In this document: piece after piece, positions 47,311 to 62,164 of the stretch | How the letters are laid out: each line of letters opens with the position of its first letter | How positions within the stretch are numbered: position 1 is the stretch's first letter | Assembly (NCBI GenBank): GCA_963693285.1 | Contig: OY848919.1 | Span: forward strand, 558,001-622,000 | Direction of reading: 5' to 3' | Source of the DNA: Xestospongia muta | Lineage: Eukaryota > Porifera > Demospongiae > Haplosclerida > Petrosiidae | DNA length: 64,000 bases | The notes under the pieces: generated by a model | What the model was told of the DNA's origin: nothing | What the model saw: the letters and a program-made list of their open reading frames with translations, nothing else | The model's database searches: none | Program-made: the position numbers and the translations under genes

Positions 47311-48428
47311 GAAAATAAAATTTCCGAAGAAAGGTAAAAATTCTTAACATAATAATATATTATAATATACATAACTATGATTGTGTAAAACCTAACCACA
47401 CTCTGTTCACATTGAGAATAACTACAGTGGAATCTTAACTATAACAATGACATCAACGTAACTTAGGTATGGTATTGTACTTGCAATGAGCCATACTGAA
47501 GCTTTTCGTGGTTCTTTGCAGCTGTCTCTTCTTAATATACTTTATTTTTGCTATTAAGGTATTTTTTACAGCTTTTAAACTTTGTCCTAAAGCTGGAGAA
47601 TGCTTGTTCAAGTATTTGTTAATAATATACAAAATATATGTGACATCAGTCATGATGGAATATGAAGAATACCATTCACTTTATATGGGATTTCACTAAT
47701 GCTCTACTTTTTTAATAAAACTGAAATAATTATGTTATTATGACACAATTAATGGCATAGTTAAACTAAAGAATAGTTGATCAATCAAATTGTTTAGCTA
47801 AATACAATTTATAAAATATGTCCCTACTGTATATATCTTCTATAGAGGAGCTACAATCATTACAAGAGATAATAACATCTCTAACTTTACAATTAAGAGA
47901 AAAAGAGGAAAGAAATGTTCATTTAACAGAGAACATAAAAGGTATATTAACAACATGTATAGCTCTTTACTTTATCTATTGTAGATCTGAGGTCTCGGAT
48001 ATTAGAAGTAAGAGATCTCCTAAAAACTAGTCACCCACAGCTAAGTCAAAAACGTGAGGAACCACTTGATAGCAAACAAGAAGGTAAGGACACCTGTACA
48101 TTCTTTATCACTTCATATTTTTCAGACACAGAAACATATGAGCTGGTCGACAAGATGAAAACACTAGAGGACCTCACATCTACTGTTCAAGAAAGAGAAG
48201 GTATTATATAACTACTCAAAATGTACAACATCTTATATTGTGTACTGTGTAGCTACTGACAGACAACAAGAGATTACAAAATTACAGGAGATGATTAGTT
48301 CACTAACTCAACAATTGACAGAGAAAGATAAAATCATCACTCAGTTAACATCAAAAGATACAGATGAGGAGGACAGCCAACAGGAATCATCAGATGATGA
48401 AGAACTACCAAGTAAGCTGCCATTATAA
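44608..48428 (+). CDS. Death-domain adaptor with CARD-like and coiled-coil regions (DD1)
   Basis: Phased exons: 44608-44920, 44968-45228, 45285-45326, 45934-46008, 46061-46798, 46841-46955, then short exons to 48428. Exon 1 is a death domain (NWYKLGVLLKLD, MFELWLSSKPNATRREIIE, TVAERY). Exon 2 looks like a second death fold, CARD-like (ISDETFDEVQ, NQLRAFGTILL, IGQEILKEY). A proline run (APSPPPPPNVTCP) follows. The large exon encodes a ~230-residue region I do not recognise (LKKYLQRCFRELKPQLDIAK; CETIEFVLGWNTDEHTLSEI; NSIVVTCYAPQNVIDVLL). The rest is heptad-rich coiled coil ending in an acidic Ser tail (EEDSQQESSDDEELP). No transmembrane or ATPase motif, so a cytosolic scaffold is likely. Splicing could continue from GTAAG inside the last codons; I found no further exon. 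Confidence 0.75.
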
Positions 48429-50929
48429 CTTTAGTATTTTTTAAAACATGTGATTAAACTACAATATATATATGGTACAGTATGTACTGGCTTGTAGCAC
48501 ACTCCTACAACATATGATAACTCATCAATTTCACATACAACAACTGTATGTGAAATTTATTATATGAAGACACAAGTCTATTTCATTAGTTACTTTCATC
48601 ACTACATCTGTTGTCAATGTTGAGTAAGAATAAGTAATGGATTCATCACTGATGACTCAGTAACAATAAAAAATTCAACTATCAAATATTTCTCAGTAAT
48701 CTATAGTTGATCTCTATGATGATCTCTGTCATAATAGTACCTACATATGTACCAATTAATGTAGTCCAAGTTATTGTTTACTTCAAGATATCTTCAGAGC
48801 TTGAGTATAATGTGGAAACTAGGACTTCAAATTCAATACTACACTGTATGATGGTTGGGTTAGTATAATTTTAAAAAGTCAATTCATAAAATGCAAATAA
48901 AGGAGATTCTTGTATCTCAACTATTTAGTACTATATATATATATATATACTAGTATATATATATATATATATATATACTAGTATATATAAAATTATATAT
49001 ATATATATATATATTTACTAGTATAGTTGTATATGATCTACCATTAATTGACACAACCAATAAAATAACAATAAGTCACATGATCACTAGAGATCAAGAA
49101 GTCAACAACAAACTCATTATCAAATAATACAGGAATAGTTACTCTTGATATCAGTACCTAGGACTACCACTGACATTATTCACTCACATAAGGAAAGTAC
49201 CAGTATTATGCTTTATAGTCATGAATATTATTATCATGTACTGATAAATGTATAGTACATGTAATGTATTGAATATAGTGGAAATATTGGAGAGAATAAA
49301 ATTTAAAGCTTACAATGTATTATGTTAAAATAAGTGTGGCATCAAAGTTGTAGAATTTCAAGAATCACCAACATATATGTCTACATGTACTATCATGTAT
49401 GATATAAATAAAAAAAATTGAGAAAAGACTAACTACCAGAAGAATAGTAATCTTGAGCTGATATGAAAATACTGTACTGACATATGTGAGTTAGCTGGTG
49501 TTCGATTCATTAGCTGAGATAAAGAAATGATGTCATTATTATTACACACATGTTCCAACTTCAATGTTTCAATTGATAGGATATTTTCAAATAGTTGTTT
49601 CAAAAATATTGAAGTACATTATCAATGACATAACTTACATTATGATATCATATCACAACACTACATTTAATGTTTTATTACATCATGACATTTTTAAAGT
49701 AAAAGAGAAATGTCAATCAGTTGATATAAACACACAAAAGACAAATCAAACAAAAACTCTGTTACCAGACATCATGATGATTCATGCTTGAGTGTTGCTT
49801 CTTAATTGTGTGATATGATTGAGTCATCATCACTGATGGCTATCTGACAGTCACATGTCCATATATTTCTACCTGGAGTGTTATATGTACCATTTTCTCT
49901 CTCATATACTATTCACTAGTGGTATCAATAAGTACTGTGTATTGTGGACAAAGAAACATGAAAAACTTTGATATGGCTCACAAAAAACTTTGCAATTACA
50001 ATGCCACACTAAAATTAGGTTGATGATGTGTCATTATTGGAATTCCACTAAACCACAGTCATTTTCAACATGAACAGAACATAGTACATAAATACTATGT
50101 AGTCTGGAAACCCAATCAAATAGGTGGGCAGTCTCATGTAGCTAGCCACTCCCCTCTCTCAATAGCTATATTTATGGAGTCCTCAATGTCTGTGCGTAAC
50201 AATATTTATGAGTCGTTCTTTAAGTATTAGTACTTTATAGTCTTTGGGAGTATTCTATTAAAATACTCAGAACTAAGAACTGGTACTATTGAATTGACAC
50301 TACACTAAACAATATAATTGTTATTCAATATAGTTTTATAAAGGTACTGATGTGTATGTATTATAAATGACACAACATTTTGAGTCATGTCACAACACTA
50401 CATCATGACATTTGTAAAGTACCAGGACTATACTCACATATTGGACTAGCAATGATACTGACTTTATTAAGTTAGATAGAGTTAATAAATAAAGTGAAAT
50501 ATTAATTTGCAAAAAGAAAAGTCTACCAAAGTTCATGAAATATATTATAAACACACAACAGACAAGACATGAACTTTGTTTATCTGTTACATAATGAGTG
50601 TTGTTTGTGATGTACTAGTCATCCTATAGCTACCTGCCAGGTATTCTGTGCTGGTCTCAGTAGCTTTGTAAGATATTGACATCCTCATCCTGGCTCAGAT
50701 CATTGAGTGATAATATATCAACAACAATTTAGCCTTCAAACTAATACAGTAAATTATTGGTATAACAGTTCAGTACCCTGTGTGCCTGTCTCAGTAGATA
50801 TTGACGTCCCCATTCCTGGCTTAGATCATAATACAGTAAATTATTAGTATAACACTCGGTAAATTTAAGTCCGTTTTGTAGAATCCGTTCATCTCCGTAC
50901 ATCATTGCTATAGTAACCTAACACTAGTA
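48429..50929. other. Intergenic DD1-LRR1, with hairpin, AT repeats and shared LRR upstream block
   Basis: No supported gene. A perfect 12-bp inverted repeat with a 5-nt loop (ATTTCACATACA/TGTATGTGAAAT) is at 48528-48556. (AT)n interrupted by ACTAG is at about 48931-49014. From about 50170 to 50929 the sequence is nearly identical to 62165-62915, so the LRR promoter was duplicated. Region 48429-50160 has no counterpart in unit 2. Confidence 0.7.
50646..50860. repeat. Imperfect direct repeat upstream of LRR1
   Basis: Two related blocks (about 50650-50770 and 50775-50855) share GTCTCAGTAG, ATATTGAC, CCTGGCT(C/T)AGATCAT and AATACAGTAAATTATT. They end ~70 bp before the LRR1 ATG and are repeated before LRR2 (about 62630-62850). 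Confidence 0.7.
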
Positions 50930-51602
50930 ATGGCGTCGTCTTCTTCGTTAGGCCTTGACAATCGTAGTTGAGTATGTTAGAGTGTGTGTATAGCTATTGT
51001 TGTGTGTGTAAAATATTATATAGTAACTATGTTTTATTATAGGAAACACTGGAAGTGTTAAGTGGACTAATGATAGAGTTATACTTACTTCATCTACTGT
51101 GGCGGAATGTAAAGAAGTGATACGTCAATTAAAGAGACTACAACACACAACATGGAGTATTAGACTCGAGTCATTATCTCCTCAAAGTTTACTTACAATA
51201 TTAACTGATATTAATGGATGTCAAGTGAGGGTACTTGATATAAGGAACACTCCTTTTGATAGTAACTGTGTCAGTCAACTATCTCAAGTACTAACTTATA
51301 ACCAAACAATGGAGGACCTAACTCTTATCTCCTCACCTCTCGTACCAGATACTTACCACTTATTAACAACTGCTGTAGTTGGTAATAAAATAATCAAGAA
51401 ATTATACTTGTTGTTTGACAATAACATTACTGATAAAGACATACCACATCTCTCTAATCTCATTATTAACAATAAAACATTAGAAGAACTAAATCTTGCT
51501 GTCTGTCCTAAAGTTACTAAATTTGGTAAACAACAATTACAAAATGTTTGTGTTAACAATAATAGTTTGAGAGTGTTATTTGATTGGGAAAGACTCTGTT
51601 AA
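50930..51602 (+). CDS. Small leucine-rich repeat protein LRR1 (RNase-inhibitor/NLR-type repeats)
   Basis: Two exons: ATG 50930 (MASSSSLGLDN) to about 50966, then about 51042-51602. The splice C|GA restores the frame (DNRNTGSVKW), identically in LRR2. The product is ~200 residues. After VAECKEVIRQLKR come six strand motifs about 23-30 residues apart (WSIRLESL, VRVLDIRN, MEDLTLIS, IKKLYLLFDN, LEELNLAVC, LRVLFDWE), each the LxLxx core of RI-type LRRs. No signal peptide, transmembrane helix, NACHT or death fold is visible, so a free cytosolic LRR protein is likely. It has a complete stop and 3' end. See LRR2 for the divergence pattern, which suggests recognition of a variable ligand (inference). 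Confidence 0.8.
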
Positions 51603-53970
51603 TTATTAGTTATTTTTGTACTATTGCTGATATTTTTTTCCAAAAAATAAATTATTTCAAATTCAAATAAGTCAATTATTAGTTAAATACTTTAGTTTCC
51701 AGTTCTTTGTCTTCTAACAAAGTTAACAATTTTTATAATTCACTTCTTCTCTAGAAAAACTCAACTTCTCTACTTGACATTTGACCACGCCTACATTAAT
51801 TAATAATAAAAGCTTCAATATTGTTATTTCTAATATTTACAAATACAATTATAACAAACAAACTAGACTAAATTATACATTAATAGGCCTCTAGTTAGTA
51901 GCTATATAAAATTAAATATTATCGCTACGTCTAATACCACTAATTACTACTGCTAATAAAAAATCCATTAATTAAAGCCAATTAATTTGTCAAATCATCT
52001 AAAAACTTATTTCCTACAGACACAGTTCACTTAACAAATTAATATTATATTTAATAACACGTTCTATTTAATAATACACTCACTTTTAACAATTCCATGA
52101 AAGTACTGATCCATACAACATCAGACGATTTCTTGATAACATTACAACTATTAACTTACTACTAAACAACTTAGTTTCTATTAACAGTAGTAGACTGTAT
52201 CTAGTAGTTAGCAGTTTTGCTAGTTAGTTATCTTCTATCATTAGTAGTTTCTAGTAAAGAAGGCTTAAAGCAGTAAAGGCTTAAGCAGCAAACTTTTTCT
52301 CATCGACAGCTGCTGACTTCTACAGCTGCTACTTTATTGGGTGTGGTGTGTAACTATGGAAAAATGCAAACCCGCGAGTAAACATGGCGGTATATTAGAG
52401 TGTTGTTGTCTTGTCTTTTATTATTAAAACAGACTACAGACTGAAGGAAGAGGAGGAGACAAAGAAATATTATCATGTCAAAATTTCATATGATGTCTTT
52501 TCTAATCAGGTAATAATGAAAACTATTAGTTACAGGTAGCTATCATTAACAGTGGAACATTTTCATTCTCCAGTTAGTTGAGAAATGCTACTTGATATCC
52601 TATGACCTGTGAACTGATACTTACTGAAACATAACAACAATTGTGTCTTTCTCCCTCAGAGATCCAGTCAGCTTGAGCTCTAGTGAGTTGTTCAGATATA
52701 ACATAATGAAGATTTCATTATATTGTCTACAAACATGACCTAGTTACAACATCAATCAAAGTCTATAACATGTTTTCTCTTGACTAAATGTAAGTTTGTC
52801 CTTCTAATATCACTTTGACATATATCTACATTATGTAGCTTTTCAAGTGATGTCAAGTAGTTGATGATCTTGAACAAATAAATAGTCTCTCTCTTGAACA
52901 TAAAACAGACACACTTCAATATCATATAGAATAAATGTAGGTCTTTATATACCAGCACTGACTATTGGATTAAATCAAGTACTAGGTCCATATTGTCATT
53001 TTTATTATTTTATTCTATTGTTGTGTACAACATTTGAGTGCAATAAATAAATTATATCATGTAAAATCTAGCTCATCTCTAATCACTTTTAAATCTAAAG
53101 TAAATATACTTCTTTACTAACCATCAACTCACCATCACTTATCACACTAATACCTATCATATGCTATCAGTCACTTATTTTATCTCTGTGTTATTAATGA
53201 TACTATATCCTGTACTTTAATACCTTAATTCTGTTTTATTAATTATCGTTCTATTCACTTTGTGCCCTTTAAACTAGCAGTGGCTATTGGGCATTCATTT
53301 TGTCAATAAATAAATTAATAAATAAATAAAAATTAACAACTAGTTACTCCTTGTAAGTCCATAGCTTCAGACAACTTCCCAATATTTAAACATAACTAAC
53401 AATTATTAGGTAGTTTTAATAATTCAGTTACTGCTCATTATTAAGTGGTCACTTCCTGTTAAGTATACATGTATACATATAAAATAAACATAATATATAT
53501 AATATTTATGGAGAAGCTCTTTAGATCTTTTTTATTGTTTTCATAAAATTTGATGAAAGTGATAAAATCTCTAACCAGTCTGTTAATCCATTGACTATTT
53601 CATTGATCCATTCCATTCCATTCATCCATATACTGTATTATATAATCTCTATCTACCTAGTACCACACACATCAGACATTTGATGATCACTGATCTCCAA
53701 AAATGACAAATACTTGAGGCACTAAATTTTACTAGTTAAATATCTGACAATTATGTTGTTTTGTTCTCTTATTTATATTATCTTTATTGTATTATTGTTG
53801 TGTACAAATATACTCCTAATAAAATAGTATATTATAATACTGACAATTGTAATGTTTGTCAGCTACAGAAGAGAAATACCTCAATCTCCTTCAATATCAC
53901 ATCAAATAGACACTAGAACAAGAGTTATATATATTATAATAATAATAAAGATTATAAAAATATTGATATA
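51603..53970. other. Intergenic LRR1 to CEP135-like 3' end
   Basis: AT-rich, about 2.4 kb. The first ~410 bp is the duplicated LRR 3' flank. At 53280-53330 a stretch TTTTGTCAATAAATAAATTA followed by (ATAA)n looks like a retroelement tail, but is too short to assign. An ATGGCGG at 52385 is followed by an early stop. No supported gene. Confidence 0.6.
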
Positions 53971-56577
53971 TTAATGAGTCGTTTTCAACATAGGAGGAGC
54001 TGAAGTAGATAACAGTTCATGTACTAATTCTAGTAAAATAAAAGGAAATAAACAACACCTACTTCTGTAAATATCTGAATTACTTACTAGCACTTTGTGA
54101 TTTGAGGCCCTCTTGTTCACGAGCAATTACCTCTTCAACTCCCTACAATAATACAGTTATGATCTCTCTCTCTCTCAGTGTTCATTATAACACAGTGTGG
54201 TTGTCTTGTAGTGATAATCTCATTAACTTAAAAGTTACCCCGCCCTCTCTTCATTCACTCAATGTACCTTTGATTCTGGTGCTGGTGAGGATGACAAAGA
54301 TGGACCAGGAGGAGAAGAAAGATGAGACGTGGGAGAAGAGTGAGGTAATGATGATGTAATAGCAGTACGTAGTCTATTCAATTGTTCCTGTATATCTTGT
54401 CTAATATAACAATTAATTTTGTTATATCAAAGATTTTATGATAACTTACTTTTGTAATTTCTCTGCTGTTTGTTCAGCTATAAGTAATTGTATTCTTTCA
54501 TTTTTAACAGCAACTTCACCTTGTAACTTCTTGATCTGTTCTCTCTGTAACATACTAAACAAACCTCATATCATTTATAATACAGTCATATTATTACTGA
54601 TCATTCTCTAGTCTAGTTAACTGATGTTTTAAATGTTGTATCTCCGTCTCTCTCTCTTGACCAGATACTTGAGCTTGAAACTCCTATATCATTATAGTAT
54701 TAATATATAATATTGTTATAATGGAGACCTTCTTTCTTCCTTGAGATAACAGGTTTTCTAAACTATCTACATGTCTTTGTTTATCAGTATACTAAAATGG
54801 AGAGAGAGAGGATATCATCGTCTTACTAGCTGACAAATCATATCTGGTGTTAATGTTGTTATCTCTTCTCTTACTTGTTGTTTAAGTAGATCTCTCTCAG
54901 TCAAGATGTCAGCTAGTTCTTGTTGTCTCTGTTCTTGTGTAACAGACAATGATGCTAGTTGACATGTAAGGGACTCTTTAGTACGTTCTAATTGGACACA
55001 CAGTTCTCTCACAGCTGTCAAATCACCCAGTAATGCTTTCTATAATAAAAGAGACAGAAATAAACAAAATATATTATTACATAACATGTACAATATTAAG
55101 GAGTGTTATGACTTTATTATGTAATGAAATGGAGGAATGAATAGATGGATAATGGATAGATAGATGGATGAATGGATGGATAGATATTGATGGATGGATT
55201 GATATTAATAGATGAATGGATGGATTGATATTGATAGATGGATGGATGGATTAATAATAGATAGATGGATACACAGTGTTTGTGTGTGTGTGTGTGTGTG
55301 TGTACAGTTACTTTCTCTTCTTGTTCTTGTCGTACAGTTTGTTCCATTTTTGAGAGTGAATGAGTCAAATTTGATAGTTGTAGTTCATAAGATTGTAATG
55401 TAGTGATATGCTACAATACATTATATAATATATTATATTATAATAATGGGAGTACCTGCTCTATCTCACTAGTATATTGGTGACATAGTTGTTGTAAATG
55501 ATCTCTCTCCTGTTGTAGTGTAGTCATTTCAAGTTCAAATGAACTTTGTTGATCTTTAGTTTGTTGTATAGTACAGTCTAATCTCTCTGCCTCCTTTGTG
55601 AGTACACGATAAGACTCTAACAATCCCTCCCTCTCTTGATCCTATTGACAAAGAAATAGTTGTTAAACAGCTATGATATACCAATATCATCAGAACCTCT
55701 CATAATGGACACTGAATTAAGACTATCCTCTATAAAGATACTAACACTCCAATGTCCTCTGTACTATATTGAGGACATCTCTATACTAAGGATATTATCT
55801 TGTTCTAAAGTGTCCATTATACAGAGGTTACTTCAAACTGTTTTTAATGTAGAGTTATTTCACTGTAATACAACAGTCCTTACCTTAATAGTTAACTGTT
55901 CTTCCAAGTTTACAAGACGTTGGGTATAACCCTCAATTTTCTTTGCTAATTGATCTCTCTCTTCAACAACTTTACGAAGTTCTCCATGGATAGCTTGGTT
56001 CTCAGTTGTCATGGTAACTAAGTCTTGTTTCAACTGACTAACTTGATGTTCCAGTCCACGTTGATCAAGACCTATCTTGTCTCTGTCATTCTCAACTCTT
56101 AACAGTTGCTGTTGTAAACTATTGATTTCTTTATCTTTAGCAGTAACTTGATTTTGAGAATCAGTTCATTAATCTATAATAGAACAATATATAATATTAA
56201 TAACTAGTACATAATATTAATAAATTAATAACTAGTACATAATGTTAATAAATTAATAACTAGTACATAATGTTAATAAGTTAATAACTACTAATAAAGA
56301 CATTGTATTGTTATGAGATCAACTATCATAAACTCAACTATTATTTCCTTTAAAACAATACCATAAAATCTACCTGTTAAATCACTTTAGAACTAGTAAG
56401 ATTTAAAGTTTAGAGTCTTAGCATTTTATTATTTTTAATAATTTTAATTAATTTATTATTTGTTCTATATAGACTTACTTTATGTTGTAGTTCAGTCTTG
56501 AGTGTAGAGTAGTTGGAAGTTGTCCCTATCTTGAGTTAATGCTTTAGCATCTTGTTGTATCTATAGAACACAAGATG
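53971..56577 (-). pseudogene. CEP135/TSGA10-like coiled-coil gene, 3' portion with decayed 5' exons
   Basis: Exons run right to left and end at stop 53971-53973. The C-terminal half is open and resembles CEP135/TSGA10: LLESYRVLTKEAERLD (about 55610), LTHSLSKMEQTVRQEQEEK, LTAVRELCVQLERTKESLTC (about 55010), and a Ser/Pro C-terminus (TAITSSLPHSSPTSHLSSPP, about 54330). CEP135 is a centriole cartwheel/microtubule protein. The two most 5' exons are damaged. Near 56165 the reading INEL/DSQNQV needs one missing base, and near 56490 NFQLLYTQ/KTELQHK is out of frame. Upstream, at about 56866, sequence joins the duplicated ALG5 fragment, so the 5' half is absent here. It may be a transcribed remnant. 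The CEP135 family assignment rests on remembered motifs. Confidence 0.6.
55130..55302. repeat. GGAT-rich and (GT)n repeats
   Basis: A diverged (ATGGATGGAT)n / gatagat array at about 55130-55270 followed by (GT)n at 55277-55303, within an intron of the CEP135-like remnant. Confidence 0.85.
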
Positions 56578-56867
56578 ATATGTAGCCTGATTTGCAATAA
56601 GGGACCACTTCAATCAAACCATTTTAAAACACTTGTATGTACATAAGCAATTTTTAAATAGAGTGTTTATTAAATTTTGCATTCAAATAATCTATTGTTT
56701 TTAAACTGAGATATAATTTACTAAACATATATTGAAAATGTATGACTGTGTACATAACAACTATATGTTTTTGAGATGTATTAACAGAAGTGGTCCCTTT
56801 CGTAAATCAGGTCACATATTATATTATATTATATTGTTACTATATTGTATTGATATAGAACAAAGCA
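56578..56867. other. Unassigned AT-rich segment at duplication junction
   Basis: About 290 bp between the last recognisable CEP135-like exon and the start of the ALG5-derived block. It would be CEP135 intron up to the breakpoint at about 56866. Nothing else is seen. Confidence 0.5.
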
Positions 56868-57510
56868 TATAGTCATATGATGATCACATGACTATCATGT
56901 GACTAAGTACCATTCTGACTGCTCCTCCTTTGCCTCTGTTTCGGACAAAGTTCAATAACCTCAAAGAATCAGTTCCATATTACATCATACCTTATCAGCT
57001 TTTGTCAGTACTACCATCATTAACAATAATGACTTCATATGAAAATGAAGGGTCATTTTCCTATAATTACAAAACTTACAATTTATATTAAGTTATTGTT
57101 ATGTAATGTATGTAACTGACCCTTTTTTCAAGATATTCCATTGTTTCCAGTGTATAATCAATTGACACACATACATCGATATTGTTCCATGTATGCTGGG
57201 ACAACTAATGAGTGATATAGAATAGACAGATCAGATATTGAGGAGAAAGACTTTAATGAATTGTCATCATTTGGGTCTATTAAGGTTTTCTCTTGTTCAG
57301 CTCTTTTGAGATATGGCTCACGTGATGTGGTTAGCCTCAAATAAATATAGAGCTACAGGAATACCATACTATAATGTCATTGCTATTGTCAATAATAATA
57401 ATGTTTGTAATAAAATTATGTTAAATATATAAACTCACTCCTATTAGAGCAACAGTACTGAACAATACTGACAATTGTAATATGAGTTGTAGAAAATTCT
57501 ATGAATAATA
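56868..57510 (-). pseudogene. ALG5 pseudogene (5' fragment)
   Basis: Matches 43756-44510. Relative to the intact gene, the exon with the NRGKGG region is followed by a deletion that removes about 65 bp and a splice site (near 56980). An extra base appears in TTATCAGCTTTTGTCAG (about 57000). The conserved VPAYKE is VPAYME. A deletion near 57494 removes the start codon and the beginning of exon 1. All exons 3' of the breakpoint (the C-terminal half) are missing. It cannot encode the enzyme. Confidence 0.88.
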
Positions 57511-57543
57511 TTGAGCCTCCCATCAAATTTCACTGAATAGATC

Positions 57544-61448
<3,905 letters not shown>

Positions 61449-61529
61449 TTATAACATCATTAATGATGATAGTATTAGGAGATGTATGCCAGTTAATATG
61501 ATAATAATATATAACAGTGAAGAGAATGA

Positions 61530-62133
61530 AAGGCATTAAAGTGCTGAACCTCGCTGGAGTTTCTAAGTTATTTATAAACGCTATGCCAGCTTAGGTCCAG
61601 CTATGATGTTGCTAGGTAGCATTATCAATATTTCAATACAAAATTTATTGTAACTTGAAGATGAAACATTCTTTTGAAATGTCCCATAGTACAAATATAA
61701 ATCAATATATTATCTATTAGTAGCAGTTTTGTCAGTGCTTTGAGACGTTTCCTGGATGTCTCACTTCGTTCCTAGTCCATGTACAATCTTGAAAACACTT
61801 TTTAGAACTTTTCTGACGATTGCTTCGACAAACGGCCTTCTGTCTTGCTGATGCGTATTCCTCTAAGATTCTCTACAACATACTAAAAAATCTCTACATT
61901 TAGTTTTTTACTTTTCGAGAAACAGCACCTTGACCTCTGCAGCCTGAAAATTCTTTTGTGAGTTTTAAGCTTTCGTTTTCCTTGACGATGTTCTTGATAC
62001 TACTGTTGTAAAGTCCACACGTTTTTCTTGCCAAGTTATAGCAGTTCAAAAACAATCCCTGTGTGACGCACACACACACACACACACTGACAGATTATAG
62101 TCCCCTTGCTATGCACCACGCACAGCGAGGTTA
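61530..62133 (-). mobile_element. Non-autonomous DNA element, Helentron/DINE-like, copy 2
   Basis: Read on the minus strand from TTAACCTCGCTGTGCGTGG (62116-62134) through a (TG)n tract (about 62070-62090). The body is highly similar to 1700-2175 (for example AGCTTAAAACTCACAAAAGA and AATCTTAGAGGAATACG). It ends CCAGCGAGGTTCAGCAC plus an imperfect hairpin (61533-61544). It lacks the ~250-bp 3' segment of copy 1 and has its own short segment instead. It lies between DD2 and the LRR2 upstream block. Confidence 0.75.
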
Positions 62134-62164
62134 ATGATATTAAGAAATTCATAACATTTATTGA

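Larger units (their letters stand above)
50160..52012. repeat. Segmental duplication, unit 1 right block
   Basis: Collinear with 62165-64000, including the LRR gene, its 5' region and its 3' flank. Flanking non-coding identity is very high, whereas the LRR coding exon is visibly more divergent. The homology is cut by the window end. Confidence 0.9.

Noticed and set aside
44608..51602. A single NLR gene (death domain + NACHT + LRR)
   Set aside because: No Walker A/B or NACHT motifs appear between the death folds and the LRR. The LRR has its own ATG and first exon, and ~2.5 kb of non-coding DNA intervenes.
52385..52510. Possible plus-strand gene start (ATGGCGG in a good context)
   Set aside because: The frame stops after four codons, and the following ATGTCAAAATTTC frame is too short to support a gene.
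53260..53335. Retrotransposon (LINE/SINE) insertion
   Set aside because: Only an (ATAA)n-like tail is visible; no coding remnant, second copy or target duplication could be shown.
57158..57340. A functional second ALG5-like peptide (60 codons)
   Set aside because: It is exon 2 of the pseudogene. The start codon of the gene, downstream exons and a splice site are gone.
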